A stretch of 64,000 bases of DNA. Origin: Actinomycetota bacterium. GTDB lineage: Bacteria > Actinomycetota > Actinomycetes > Actinomycetales > Microbacteriaceae. Under the pieces are notes generated by a model. That model saw only the letters and a list, made by a program, of their open reading frames with translations, was not told the DNA's origin and did not search any database. Of the stretch, positions 8,830-18,010 are shown in pieces. The stretch lies in contig JAIUPK010000003.1 of assembly GCA_020160915.1 (NCBI GenBank), positions 372,001-436,000 on the forward strand, read 5' to 3'. The position numbers were made by a program, and so were the translations under genes. The first letter of the stretch is position 1. The number at the start of each line of letters is the position of its first letter.

Positions 8830-10359
8830 TCAGCACTTCGGGTCGGCCGCCGGCACGGTTCCGTTGATCAGAAAGTCGTCGACCGTGTCGTTCACGCACG
8901 CGTTCGACTTGTTGTACGCGGTGTGACCCTCGCCCTCGTACGTCACGAGGTGCCCCTTCGACAGGGTGTTCGCAACCGTCACCGCCCACGAATACGGGGT
9001 GGCCGGATCGTTGGTCGTTCCGATCACCAGGATGTCGCTCGACCCGTCTGCGACGATCGGCGCCCGGTCGCGCTTGGCCGGCACCGGCCAGTTGGGACAT
9101 CCCGTTCCGCCCCACGACATCTGCGGTCCGAAGACCGGGGCAAGCTGCTTCAGCTCGGCCGCCTCGGCGCGCATCGTCGCCACATCGCCATCGCCGTGCG
9201 CATCCAGGCAGTTGATGCTGATGAACGCCTCGGTCTGGTTGTCACGATAGGTGCCGTCTTCGTTGCGACCGTTGTAGTTGTCGGCCAACTGGAAGGCGTA
9301 GGTCGCGTCACCCGCGAACACGTCGGTGAACAACTGCCGCAGGTACTGCCAGTTGTCCTTGTTGTAGAGCGGAAGGATGATCGCGGTGAACATCGCCGAG
9401 CTACCGAGCTGGCGACCGTCGGAGTTGCGCAGGGGGCTCGCGTCGAGGTTGTCGAGAAGGGCGCGGATCTCGGAGAGCGAGTCATCCACGCTGCCACTGA
9501 ACGGGCAGTCGGATGCGCCGGCGCAGTCGACGAGGAACGCCTTCAGCGCGCTCTCGAAGCCTTTCGCCTGCGTCGCGGTGCCCTCGAAGTCGGTAGCCGC
9601 CGGGTCGACGGCCCCGTCGAGCACGAGACGGCCGGTCTTGCCGGGAAAGAGGTCGGCGTAGACCTGGCCGAGCAGGGTGCCGTAGGAGTACCCGAGGTAG
9701 TTGAGGGTGGTGTCGCCCAGGGCGGCCCGCAGCATGTCGAGGTCGCGCGCAGCGCTCGGGGTGTCGACGAGGCCCAGCAGCGGACCGGTCAGCTCGAGGC
9801 AGCGCTCACCGAACGCCTTCGAGTTCGCTCCCAGCTCGGCCAGCCACTCGTCGCTGCCCGGCTCGCCGGGCACGATGTCGTAGATGTAGGCGTCCAACTC
9901 CGCCGGGTCGGTGTAGCACGTCACCGGCGTCGAGCGGTTCACCCCGCGGGGATCGAAGCCCACCACGTCGAAGCTGGCCTGCAGGCGCTCGTCGGTCGCG
10001 TAGTCGACGCTGTCCTTCACGAAGTCGTAGCCCGAGCCGCCGGGGCCGCCGGGGTTGACCAGCAGCGACCCGATGCGGTTACCGGATGTCGCGGGCTGGC
10101 GCACCAGCGCGAGCTCGATGTCGCCCGCGCTCGGGTCGCTCCAATCCATCGGGGCCTTGGCCGTCGCGCACTGCATCCCGCCGCCGCAGCTCGACCAGGA
10201 GAGCACCTGCCCGTAGTACGGCTTCAGCTCGGGCGCCACATCCTCGCCCGTGGGCGTCGACGTTGACGCGGCCGGTGGCAGGAACCACGACACGCACCCG
10301 CTCAGCGGCAACGTCGCGGCTAGGGCGAGGGCGACCAATCCCAGTCGGAGACTTCTCAC
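8830..10359 (-). CDS. Alpha/beta hydrolase lipoprotein, TAP-like family (tandem paralogue)
   Basis: This 509-aa protein has lipobox LPLSGC at about residues 17-22. NPGGPGGSGYDF, nucleophile YLGYSYGTLLG, VIGTTNDPATPYSW and EGEGHTAYNKS mark the alpha/beta-hydrolase and TAP-like domains. It aligns with the neighbour at 7253-8797 along its whole length (shared MQCATAKAPMDWSxPS, DVVGxDPRGV, VDxxLxxGxVPxADPxC), so the pair arose by tandem duplication. It overlaps the end of holB by 4 bp and may be co-transcribed with it. It is likely a surface peptidase or esterase; the substrate is unknown. Confidence 0.9.
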   Translation of the reverse strand: MRSLRLGLVALALAATLPLSGCVSWFLPPAASTSTPTGEDVAPELKPYYGQVLSWSSCGGGMQCATAKAPMDWSDPSAGDIELALVRQPATSGNRIGSLLVNPGGPGGSGYDFVKDSVDYATDERLQASFDVVGFDPRGVNRSTPVTCYTDPAELDAYIYDIVPGEPGSDEWLAELGANSKAFGERCLELTGPLLGLVDTPSAARDLDMLRAALGDTTLNYLGYSYGTLLGQVYADLFPGKTGRLVLDGAVDPAATDFEGTATQAKGFESALKAFLVDCAGASDCPFSGSVDDSLSEIRALLDNLDASPLRNSDGRQLGSSAMFTAIILPLYNKDNWQYLRQLFTDVFAGDATYAFQLADNYNGRNEDGTYRDNQTEAFISINCLDAHGDGDVATMRAEAAELKQLAPVFGPQMSWGGTGCPNWPVPAKRDRAPIVADGSSDILVIGTTNDPATPYSWAVTVANTLSKGHLVTYEGEGHTAYNKSNACVNDTVDDFLINGTVPAADPKC

Positions 10360-11510
10360 GGAGCTGCGGCCTTTCTGACGGCGGTGACAAGCATGGCCTC
10401 GAGCGCGAGGGCCGGTGCGACGTTGCTGTCGATGCGACGCCGTGCGATGGCGATGGCATCCATGGTGGCAAGGGTTCCTGCTGCATCGCTGAGAGCGGCG
10501 GCGGCTTCGACCCGGCCGAGGATGCTGAGGTTGATGGGGTCGCCGGGCACGCCGAGCTGGATCAGCAGGATGTCCCGGTACAGCGACAGCAGGTCGACCA
10601 TGATGCGGTCGATTCCGTCGCGCAGGCTGCGGGTCGCGCGACGCTTCTGGTCCTCCTCGAGGGCCTTCAACTGGCTGCGCAGGGCTGGCGGGATGGTGCC
10701 GCCCGGGTCGATCCCGAGGGAGCGCAGCGCCGCATCGCGTTCCTCCGAGTCGCGCTCCTCGGTGATCGCCTCCGCGTCGGCCTTGGCCAGGTCGAGAAGC
10801 ACCGTCGCCGCATTGGTCGCGTCAGACACCGAGCGGATGCCCAGCGCCACATCCAGCGTGCGCTCGCGCCGCTCCCGTGCTTGAGCATTGGTGGCGAGTC
10901 GGTGTGCCATGCCGATGTGCGACTGGGCTTCTCTCGCGGCGCGGGTCGCGGTCGCGGCATCCACCCCGTCCCGACGTTCGAGGAGGCTTGCGACTTCGTC
11001 GACGCTCGGCACGCGCAACCGCACGGTGCGCACCCGGGAGCGGATGGTGGGGATGAGGTCGGCCTCGCTCGGCGCGCACAGGATCCACACGGTGCGCGGC
11101 GGCGGCTCTTCGAGAGCCTTGAGCAGCACGTTGGAGGTGCGCTCGGTCATGCGGTCGGCGTCTTCGATGACCATAACGCGGTAGCGGCCGACCGACGGCG
11201 AGAACTGGGAGGTGGCGACCAACTGGCGCACCTCCTCGATGGAGATGATGACGCGCTCGGTGGCGAGCACGCCGAGATCGGGGTGGGTGCGGGCCTGCAC
11301 CTGTCGGCGGGTCGCCTCGTCGTCCCCGCCGAGCAGGGCCGTCGCGAAGGCGTAGGCGAGGTTGGAGCGACCCGACCCGGGCGGGCCGGTGATGAGCCAG
11401 GAGTGGGTCATCGACGAGTCGTCGCTGCCTCCCACGCTCGACGCCGCGGCCGCGGCTTCGACAATGGCGATGGCGTCGGCCTGGCCGGTGAGCTCATCCC
11501 AGATTGCCAC
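10356..11510 (-). CDS. holB: DNA polymerase III subunit delta'
   Basis: This 384-aa clamp-loader protein has a P-loop GPPGSGRSNLAYAFA with Arg where active ATPases have Lys, and EVRQLV...VMVIEDADRMTERTSNVLLKALEEPPP, the DnaX/HolB-like AAA+ core. With delta and DnaX it would load the sliding clamp. It lies between tmk and the lipoprotein hydrolases; the tmk-holB neighbourhood is common in bacteria. A 203-bp gap with repeats separates it from tmk. Confidence 0.92.
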   Translation of the reverse strand: MAIWDELTGQADAIAIVEAAAAASSVGGSDDSSMTHSWLITGPPGSGRSNLAYAFATALLGGDDEATRRQVQARTHPDLGVLATERVIISIEEVRQLVATSQFSPSVGRYRVMVIEDADRMTERTSNVLLKALEEPPPRTVWILCAPSEADLIPTIRSRVRTVRLRVPSVDEVASLLERRDGVDAATATRAAREAQSHIGMAHRLATNAQARERRERTLDVALGIRSVSDATNAATVLLDLAKADAEAITEERDSEERDAALRSLGIDPGGTIPPALRSQLKALEEDQKRRATRSLRDGIDRIMVDLLSLYRDILLIQLGVPGDPINLSILGRVEAAAALSDAAGTLATMDAIAIARRRIDSNVAPALALEAMLVTAVRKAAAP

Positions 11511-11521
11511 GCGCTCAGCCT

Positions 11522-11540
11522 AGATCAGGCCGACGACGGC
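11522..11540. repeat. 19-bp direct repeat, copy 1
   Basis: AGATCAGGCCGACGACGGC is identical to 11711-11729, which covers the last codons and stop of tmk. This copy sits just upstream of holB, so it looks like a duplicated tmk 3' end flanking the palindrome between the two genes. Confidence 0.7.
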
Positions 11541-11600
11541 TCAAGCGCACACACCGCCATCCTGCGGCGCGTGACCGTGGATGCTGGGGCGCCGCCTGAT

Positions 11601-11679
11601 CGCGGATCAGGAGACGCGGGCGACACGCCGCGCAGGCGCGCGGCAATAACGGCGTGTCTCCGCGGCGTCCTGATCTGCG
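11601..11679. repeat. Long imperfect intergenic palindrome between tmk and holB
   Basis: Two 30-nt arms (11601-11630 and 11650-11679) are complementary at about 23 of 30 positions, including CGGCGTGTC and TCCTGATC blocks, separated by 19 nt. It would form a large hairpin in RNA or single-stranded DNA. It has no T-run, so it is not a classical terminator, and it resembles other mobile-type palindromes in the window. Confidence 0.7.
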
Positions 11680-11710
11680 AACGGGCGGGCGCCGTGACGC
11701 ATGCACACGG

Positions 11711-11729
11711 AGATCAGGCCGACGACGGC
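11711..11729. repeat. 19-bp direct repeat, copy 2 (tmk 3' end)
   Basis: This copy is identical to 11522-11540 and includes the tmk stop codon. The pair brackets the palindrome at 11601-11679. Confidence 0.7.
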
Positions 11730-12334
11730 AGCAGGGGTTCGACCCGCTCGCGGACCGCACGGGCGATCGACTCGATGGGCTCACGCGCGTCGATCACGAC
11801 GAAGCGCCCGGGCTCGGCCGCCGCCAGCTCGAGGTAGGCGTCGCGCACGCGGGCGTGGAAGTCGTCACCGGCGGCCTCGAGTCGGTCGTACTTGGTGCGG
11901 TCGGCCAGCCGGTCCTGCCCCTCGTGCAGGTCGAGGAGGATGGTCAGGTCGGGCAGCAGCGACTCGGTGGCCCAGAGCGAGACATCCCGAACCTCATCTG
12001 CACCGAGCACCCGGCCTGCACCCTGATAGGCGACCGAGGAGTCGAGGTAGCGATCCTGGACCACGATGTCGCCGCGCTCCAGTGCGGGACGCACCTTGGT
12101 GGCGATGTTGTGGGCGCGGTCGGCCGCGTAGATGAGGGCTTCGGCCCGCGGCGCGATCTCTCCGCGGCGGTGCAGCACGATCTCGCGCAGCTCGAGCCCG
12201 AGGTCGGTGCCGCCGGGCTCGCGCGAGACGACGACGGTGTGGCCCTGGGACTCGAGCCACTGCACCAGCAGCTCGGACTGCGTCGACTTGCCCGACCCGT
12301 CGCCGCCCTCGAAGGTGATGAACAGGCCGCGCAT
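11714..12334 (-). CDS. tmk: Thymidylate kinase
   Basis: This 206-aa protein has Walker A FEGGDGSGKSTQ near the N-terminus, the DR(Y/H) motif in VVQDRYLDSSVAYQGAGR, and the LID-type region around LEAAGDDFHARVRDAY. It phosphorylates dTMP to dTDP. Its ATG overlaps the topA stop by one base (TGATG), implying translational coupling with topA upstream. Confidence 0.96.
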   Translation of the reverse strand: MRGLFITFEGGDGSGKSTQSELLVQWLESQGHTVVVSREPGGTDLGLELREIVLHRRGEIAPRAEALIYAADRAHNIATKVRPALERGDIVVQDRYLDSSVAYQGAGRVLGADEVRDVSLWATESLLPDLTILLDLHEGQDRLADRTKYDRLEAAGDDFHARVRDAYLELAAAEPGRFVVIDAREPIESIARAVRERVEPLLPSSA

Positions 12335-15045
12335 CAGGCCTTCTTCGCCGGAGCCTTCTTGGCGGCCGGCTTGCGGGTCGTGGCCTTCGCCTTCGGCTTG
12401 GCCGGACCCTTCGCCCGCTTGTCGGCGAGCAGCTGAACGGCGCGATCGAAGTCGATCTCCTCGATCTGCTCGCCGCGCGGGATCGTCGCGTTCGTGGTGC
12501 CGTCGGTCACGTAGGCACCGAAGCGGCCGTCCTTGATCTTGATCGGCTTCTCGCTGACCGGATCGGGCAGCTCGAACTCCTTCAGAGCACTGGATGCCGC
12601 CCGGCCGCCGTACTTGGGCTGCGAGTACAGCTCGAGCGCGCCCGGCAGGTCGATGTCGAAGATGAGCTCCTCGGTGGCCAGCGACCGCGTGTCGGTTCCG
12701 CGCTTGAGGTACGGACCGAAGCGGCCGTTCTGCGCGGTGATCTCGACGCCGGACTCCGGGTCGGTGCCCACCACGCGGGGCAGGTTGAGCAGCGCGAGGG
12801 CGGTGTCGAGGTCGACGGTCGCGAGATCCATGGACTTGAAGATGGATGCCGTGCGCGGCTTGACCACCGCCACCTTCTTCGGCTTCTTGATCTTGATCTC
12901 GCCGGTCTTCTTGTCGATGACCTCGACAGGCGGTTCCTCGGGAACCTCCGGCTCCAGCTCGGTGATGTACGGACCGAAACGGCCGTCCTTGGCGACGATC
13001 TCCTTGCCGGTCTCCGGGTTGACCCCGATCACGCGGTCGCCGACGACCGGCGCGTCGATGAGCTCGCGTGCCTTCTCGGCGGTGAGTTCGTCCGGTGCCA
13101 GATCCTGCGGGATGTTGACCCGGCGCGGCGTCTCCGGATCCTCGCCCGGTGCCTCGAGGTACGGCCCGTACTTGCCGATGCGCAGGGTCACGTCGTCAGC
13201 GATCCTGATCGAGTTGATCTCGCGCGCATCGATGTCGCCGAGGTTGTCGATGACCGTGCGCAGGCCCCGGTGCTTCGGGCTGCCGAAGTAGAAGCCGGAG
13301 AGCCATTCGACTCGGTCGGCCTCGCCATCGGCGATGCGGTCGAGGTCGTCCTCCATGCCCGCGGTGAAGTCGTACTGCACCAGGTCTGAGAAGTACTCCT
13401 CGAGCAGGCGCACGACACTGAAGGCGATCCAGTTGGGCACGAGCGCCTGGCCGCGGGGCGTGACGTAGCCGCGATCGATGATCGTGGAGATGATGCTCGC
13501 GTAGGTGGATGGGCGCCCGATGCCGAGTTCCTCGAGCTGCTTGACGAGGCTGGCCTCGGTGTAGCGCGGCGGCGGGCTGGTCTCGTGACCCTTCGCCTCG
13601 ACATCCATGAGCACGAGGCTCTGGCCCTCGGTCAGCGGCGGCAGCTTCGCCTCGGCCGGCTCGGCGGCCTCGGCGGCGTTGCGCTCCTCGTCCTGGCTCT
13701 CCTCGTAGGCGTGCAGGAAGCCGCGGAACGTGATCACCGTGCCGCTGGCCACGAACTCCGCGACGGTGCCGCTCGCCGTGGAGGCCGAGATGGTGACCGT
13801 AGCGGTCGAGCCCTTGGCGTCGGCCATCTGGGATGCGACGGTGCGCTTCCAGATCAGGTCGTACAGTTTGAAGTCGTTGCCGCGCAGCACCGAGGAGAGT
13901 TCACTCGGTGTCTTGAAGGTGTCACCCGACGGGCGGATCGCCTCGTGGGCCTCCTGCGCGTTCTTGCTCTTGCCGGTGTAGAGGCGGGGCGCATCCGGAA
14001 CCGTCTCGGCGCCGTAGAGCTTGCGGGCCTGTGAGCGTGCCGCCTCGATCGCCTGCTGCGACAGCGTGGGCGAGTCGGTGCGCATATAGGTGATGTGGCC
14101 GTTCTCGTAGAGCGACTGCGCGACGCTCATGGTCTGGCGGGCCGAGAAGCGCAGCTTGCGGCCGGCCTCCTGCTGCAGCGTCGAGGTGGTGAACGGGGCG
14201 GCCGGACGGCGGGTGTAAGGCTTCGACTCGACGCCGCTGACGACGACCGAGTCGTGCTCGCGCAGGGCGTCGGCGAGCGTCGCCGCGGCGGCTTCGTCGA
14301 GTGCGACCGCGTCACCCTTGAGCTGTCCCTTGTCGTCGAAGTCGCGGCCGGCGGCGATGCGCTTGCCGTCGATGCGCACGAGCTTCGACTCGAAGCGGTC
14401 CTTCTCCTCTTTCGGGGTGAGACCGGCGATCAGGTCCCAGTAGCTGGCGGTGCGGAACGCGAGACGCTCCCGCTCGCGGTCGACGACCAGACGGGTGGCT
14501 GCGGACTGCACGCGGCCGGCGGAAAGTCCGGGGCCGACCTTGCGCCACAGCACCGGCGAGACCTCGTAGCCGTAGAGACGGTCGAGGATGCGCCGGGTCT
14601 CCTGCGCATCGACGAGGGCCGTGTCGATCTGCCGCGTGTTGTCGCGGGCGTACTGAATCGCGTCCTTGGTGATCTCGTGGAACACCATGCGGTGCACCGG
14701 AACCTTCGGCTTCAACTCCTGCAGCAGGTGCCACGCGATGGCCTCACCCTCGCGGTCTTCATCAGTTGCGAGGTAGAGCTCGTCGGCGCCCTTGAGCGCG
14801 CGCTTCAGCTCGGCGACCGTCTTCTTCTTCGCGTCAGAGACCACGTAGTACGGCTCGAACCCGTTATCGACGTCGACGGAGAACTTGCCCAGCGACCCCT
14901 TCTTGAGCTCGGGCGGCAGGTTCTTGGGCTCGATGAGGTCACGGATGTGACCGACCGACGACAGCACTTCATAGCCCTCACCCAAGTACTGGGCGATCGT
15001 CTTCGCCTTGGTGGGCGACTCGACGATGACGAGCTTCATGGACAC
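12334..15045 (-). CDS. topA: DNA topoisomerase I
   Basis: This 903-aa type IA topoisomerase has an N-terminal TOPRIM domain (VIVESPTKAKTI; DEDREGE at about 95-101), the active-site Tyr320 in HITYMRTDS, and four or more C-terminal repeats of the F-G-x-Y-x-x-R/K kind (DGRFGPYI, NGRFGPYLKRG, DGRFGAYVTDG) instead of zinc fingers. It ends in a Lys/Ala-rich tail, typical of actinobacterial TopA. It relaxes negative supercoils. It heads the topA-tmk pair. Confidence 0.97.
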   Translation of the reverse strand: MSMKLVIVESPTKAKTIAQYLGEGYEVLSSVGHIRDLIEPKNLPPELKKGSLGKFSVDVDNGFEPYYVVSDAKKKTVAELKRALKGADELYLATDEDREGEAIAWHLLQELKPKVPVHRMVFHEITKDAIQYARDNTRQIDTALVDAQETRRILDRLYGYEVSPVLWRKVGPGLSAGRVQSAATRLVVDRERERLAFRTASYWDLIAGLTPKEEKDRFESKLVRIDGKRIAAGRDFDDKGQLKGDAVALDEAAAATLADALREHDSVVVSGVESKPYTRRPAAPFTTSTLQQEAGRKLRFSARQTMSVAQSLYENGHITYMRTDSPTLSQQAIEAARSQARKLYGAETVPDAPRLYTGKSKNAQEAHEAIRPSGDTFKTPSELSSVLRGNDFKLYDLIWKRTVASQMADAKGSTATVTISASTASGTVAEFVASGTVITFRGFLHAYEESQDEERNAAEAAEPAEAKLPPLTEGQSLVLMDVEAKGHETSPPPRYTEASLVKQLEELGIGRPSTYASIISTIIDRGYVTPRGQALVPNWIAFSVVRLLEEYFSDLVQYDFTAGMEDDLDRIADGEADRVEWLSGFYFGSPKHRGLRTVIDNLGDIDAREINSIRIADDVTLRIGKYGPYLEAPGEDPETPRRVNIPQDLAPDELTAEKARELIDAPVVGDRVIGVNPETGKEIVAKDGRFGPYITELEPEVPEEPPVEVIDKKTGEIKIKKPKKVAVVKPRTASIFKSMDLATVDLDTALALLNLPRVVGTDPESGVEITAQNGRFGPYLKRGTDTRSLATEELIFDIDLPGALELYSQPKYGGRAASSALKEFELPDPVSEKPIKIKDGRFGAYVTDGTTNATIPRGEQIEEIDFDRAVQLLADKRAKGPAKPKAKATTRKPAAKKAPAKKA

Positions 15046-15123
15046 AGGTCTCCTTGGATAGAACGCCGGGCGGCTGTGGTGGAGGCGTCAGCGACACCAT
15101 ACACATACTCGTTGCGCTCTCAC

Positions 15124-15477
15124 CTAATCCGGCTCGCCGGGCGGCGGACCGGCCGTTGCCGTGGAAACGATCGGAATACCCAGCAGAATGCGGCTCGCAG
15201 TGATCGTTGCGACGAGGCCGTCCACGGTGCAGGCGGTGACGGATGCCCCGTTGGCGGCGGCCACGCGGGTCGCGACCTCGCACGGGAACCCCGCCGCCCT
15301 GCCGACGGCCACGTCGGCTGCGGCGAGCGCTGCGGCATCCGCTGCGGCCGACACGGACTGTTTCAGCGCTAGCGCGGAGTAAAGAGGTACGGCAAGCGAT
15401 GTGAGCGCCGCGATACCCGCCATGAGGCCGACGATGACGACGCTCGCCGACCCTCCGTCGCCGCGATGCTCGGTCAT
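15124..15477 (-). CDS. TadE-like secretion-neighbourhood protein (Rv3654c family)
   Basis: This ~117-aa protein starts MTEHRGDGGSASVVIVGLMAGIAALTSLAVPLYSALALKQSVSAAADAAALAAA, i.e. a short basic head, one hydrophobic helix and an Ala-rich stretch like Tad pseudopilins. The start at 15477 overlaps the previous stop by 4 bp (ATGA). It is the last gene of the tad operon. It is probably a minor pilin-like envelope protein. Confidence 0.85.
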   Translation of the reverse strand: MTEHRGDGGSASVVIVGLMAGIAALTSLAVPLYSALALKQSVSAAADAAALAAADVAVGRAAGFPCEVATRVAAANGASVTACTVDGLVATITASRILLGIPIVSTATAGPPPGEPD

Positions 15478-15809
15478 CGGCCACCGCTCAACGCGCAACT
15501 GCTGGCCGTCACCGTCAGGCCCAGCGCGGTTGGTGCCGATGCGGTCACGCAGGTGAGGTCGCCGTCCGTGCTCTGCGTGATGCTCGCGCCGGGCACCTCG
15601 CGCGCGACGCGGGCGGCAGCGACGTCGGCCGACTCGCCTCGGGCGAGGCTGCGGGCGGCGTGGGCTGCGGCATCCGCGAGGCGAAGCTGCTGGCCGACCG
15701 CCTGCATGCCCGTGAGGCAGAGGGCGAGCACGAGCACCACGGCGGGCAGGGCAACCGCGAACTCGGCCGTGACGCTGCCGCGATCGTCAACCCGGAATCT
15801 GCAGCGCAT
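15474..15809 (-). CDS. TadE-family minor pilin
   Basis: This 111-aa protein has the TadE signature: DDRGSVTAEFAVALPAVVLVLALCLTGMQAVGQQL, with a Glu in the hydrophobic N-terminal helix, followed by an Ala-rich amphipathic region and a short C-terminal domain with two Cys residues. It probably localises to the membrane as a pseudopilin of the Tad apparatus. It overlaps both neighbours, so expression is coupled. Confidence 0.87.
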   Translation of the reverse strand: MRCRFRVDDRGSVTAEFAVALPAVVLVLALCLTGMQAVGQQLRLADAAAHAARSLARGESADVAAARVAREVPGASITQSTDGDLTCVTASAPTALGLTVTASSCALSGGR

Positions 15810-15954
15810 GACGCACGAGATCGGTCAGCATGCCGCGCACCTCCTCGGAGCGCAGGATCACCACGAGCAGGCCGGCGAAGCCGACGGCGGCCAGCGTGGC
15901 GATCGCGTACTCGGCGGTGGCGGCGCCGGTGTCATCCCGAATCCAGTTCTTCAT
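15787..15954 (-). CDS. DUF4244 / Flp pilin-like small protein
   Basis: This 55-aa protein, MKNWIRDDTGAATAEYAIATLAAVGFAGLLVVILRSEEVRGML..., has a charged head, the G-x-x-x-AEY prepilin-like motif and one hydrophobic helix. It is likely the major pilin-like subunit of this locus. The start at 15954 is set by homology; an open frame upstream to 16098 is not family-like. It overlaps the TadE gene by 23 bp. Confidence 0.86.
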   Translation of the reverse strand: MKNWIRDDTGAATAEYAIATLAAVGFAGLLVVILRSEEVRGMLTDLVRHALQIPG

Positions 15955-16016
15955 GGTGTCAGCCTGCGGCGGCGGCCACGGGGGTGTTGTCGGCCTCGAG
16001 GCATCCGGACACAGGA

Positions 16017-16910
16017 TCAGAACGTGCCCACTGTTGACGAGACGACCGCGATGAGCAGGGGCAGCACGCCGAGCGCCATGAACGCGGGCAGCACGCACAG
16101 CCCGAGGGGCAGCATGAGCCGCACCGAGAGGGCAGCCGCGCGCTCCTGCGCGTCGGCCCGTGCCGCGCGACGCCGTTCCTCAGCCTCACCGCGCAGCAGG
16201 TCGCCGGCCGGCACGCCCGCGCGCCGGGACAGGTCGAGCGTCGCATCCAGGTCGCCCACGGCGATGCCGTAGTTCGCGCCGGCCTCGCGCACCGCGGCCA
16301 CCGCGCGATCGAGGGCGCCTCCCCCGCTGACGGCGATGGCTGCGAGGTCGTGGTCAAGACCCGGGGTGGTGTCGGAGGCCAGCGCGGATGCGAGAAGTCG
16401 GCGCGTCCAGTACCGCGCCAGCAGCATCAGTGCGGCACCCGCGGCCAGACACATCCACCCGGGCGGCGTAGTTAACAGCACACCGAGGGTGTTGAAGCCG
16501 AGCGCGAGCCCGAACAGCACGCCGATGGCGGGAAGCACCATCACGATGCGCGCCGTCGACCTCGGGCCCGCCAGCGCCACCCGCACGTCGCGCTGGGCAT
16601 CGGCGAGCGCCCGCAGCGAGCCCGCATAGGAGGTGAGGCTGGGTGCGAGGGGAGCGCCAGCATCGGTGGCGACCGCCCAGGCTGCCGCGAGCCCTCGCCA
16701 GGCCTCGCGCGCAGGCGCATCACCACTGGTCGCGGCGGCGACGATCGCCCCCGGGATGCCCGCCGGCCCGGATGCCGCGGCCGCCGCCGGAACGGCCGAC
16801 ATCGCGCCGACCGCCACATGCCGCCACGCCGACACGGGCGCGACGCCAGCGGCGAGCAGCACCGCCAGACGATGAGTGATGGCGGCGACCTCGGCGAGCG
16901 AGTCGGTCAC
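16017..16910 (-). CDS. Type II secretion F-domain protein (TadB/TadC-like, apparently merged)
   Basis: This 297-aa membrane protein appears to contain two GspF-like halves. The first has LAGPRSTARIVMVLPAIGVLFGLALG; the second has SRRAGVPAGDLLRGEAEERRRAARADAQERAAALSVRLMLPLGLCVLPAFMALGVLPLLIAV. Many actinobacterial tad loci have separate TadB and TadC genes; here a single gene stands in that place. It would form the inner-membrane platform. It overlaps tadA by 4 bp. Confidence 0.87.
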   Translation of the reverse strand: MTDSLAEVAAITHRLAVLLAAGVAPVSAWRHVAVGAMSAVPAAAAASGPAGIPGAIVAAATSGDAPAREAWRGLAAAWAVATDAGAPLAPSLTSYAGSLRALADAQRDVRVALAGPRSTARIVMVLPAIGVLFGLALGFNTLGVLLTTPPGWMCLAAGAALMLLARYWTRRLLASALASDTTPGLDHDLAAIAVSGGGALDRAVAAVREAGANYGIAVGDLDATLDLSRRAGVPAGDLLRGEAEERRRAARADAQERAAALSVRLMLPLGLCVLPAFMALGVLPLLIAVVSSTVGTF

Positions 16911-17899
16911 GGCATCACGGTGAGGCGGCCAGCGCCGTCGAGCGCGAGGCGCGCGATGCCCGCAAGTCGTCGCATTCCGCCAGCCCGCTCGACGTGCAGC
17001 ACGGCGCCGATGGCGCTCACGGCCTGACGCGCGATCGCCCAGGGGTCGAGGTCGGCGAGCGCGCCGAGCGCCTCAAGCCGGGCGGGCACGTCGGCCAGGG
17101 AGTTGGCGTGCAGGGTACCCGCGCCGCCGTCGTGGCCGGTGTTGAGCGCCGAGAGCAGCTCGCGGATCTCCTCACCTCGGCACTCCCCCAGCACGAGCCG
17201 ATCGGGTCGCATGCGCAGCGACTCCCGCAGCAGTCGCGCCAACCCGAGGCCGCCGGCGCCCTCGAGGTTGGCCTGCCTGGCCTCCAGACAGACGAAGTGC
17301 GGATGCCCCGGCGCCAACTCGGCGACATCCTCGATCGCCACGATCCGCTCGCCGTCGGGAGCCGAGCCCAGCAACGCAGACAGCAGCGTCGTCTTGCCGC
17401 TGCCGCTGGCGCCGGTGATGAGCAGGTTGGTGCGACCGGCCACAAGCGCACGCACCCGGTCGAGCGGCACCACCCCGAAGAATCCCCGAGCCTCGAGGTC
17501 GGCGAGCGTGAGCGGGTGCGGCGAGGGCACGCGGATCGACAGGAGCGTTCCCGCCGGCGAGATCGGGGGCAGCACGGCGTGCACGCGCACGCCGCCGGGG
17601 AGCCGGGCATCCACCGTCGGAGAGGCCTCATCGATGTGCCGACCACCGGCCCAGACGAGTCGGGTCGCGAGCTCGCGCAGGTCTGGCTCGTCGAGGGCGA
17701 ACGGATGCCGCACCAGCCCGTCACCCCGATCGACCCACAACCGGCGCGGCCCGTTGACGAACACATCGGTCACGTCGGGCTCGGACATCACACCCGCGAG
17801 CACCCCGAAGTCCACCCCACGGTCGACCCGCTGCGCGGAGATGGCGGGTGGCGCGCCGGGCGGCCGCGCAACAAAGGGGACCACCGCGCTATCGCTCAC
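16907..17899 (-). CDS. tadA: Tad secretion ATPase
   Basis: This 330-aa CpaF/TadA-type ATPase has Walker A TGASGSGKTTLLSALLG, an Asp box (RIVAIEDVAEL), LGECRGEE as the Walker B region and HDGGAGTLHANS as the His box. It powers pilin assembly. It is short for the family at its N-terminus. It is the first gene of the tad operon; no TadZ/Ssd gene lies upstream, where mycobacteria and streptomycetes have one. Tandem repeats occupy the upstream region. Confidence 0.92.
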   Translation of the reverse strand: MSDSAVVPFVARPPGAPPAISAQRVDRGVDFGVLAGVMSEPDVTDVFVNGPRRLWVDRGDGLVRHPFALDEPDLRELATRLVWAGGRHIDEASPTVDARLPGGVRVHAVLPPISPAGTLLSIRVPSPHPLTLADLEARGFFGVVPLDRVRALVAGRTNLLITGASGSGKTTLLSALLGSAPDGERIVAIEDVAELAPGHPHFVCLEARQANLEGAGGLGLARLLRESLRMRPDRLVLGECRGEEIRELLSALNTGHDGGAGTLHANSLADVPARLEALGALADLDPWAIARQAVSAIGAVLHVERAGGMRRLAGIARLALDGAGRLTVMP

Positions 17900-18010
17900 C
17901 CCGGCACGCTACGCGGGGTCGAAGCACCGAATCGCGGCGCGGCTGCGGGAGGAGTAACCGTCGCCGGGGCCGGAGCCTGTGGCGGAGAGGAATCGGCACG
18001 GCAGGAGTGA

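Noticed and set aside
7238-8926. 562-aa open frame on the plus strand
   Set aside because: It is antisense to the lipoprotein hydrolase, which has clear motifs and a lipoprotein signal.
10086-11837. 583-aa open frame on the plus strand
   Set aside because: It spans holB and two gene boundaries in antisense and shows no family motif.
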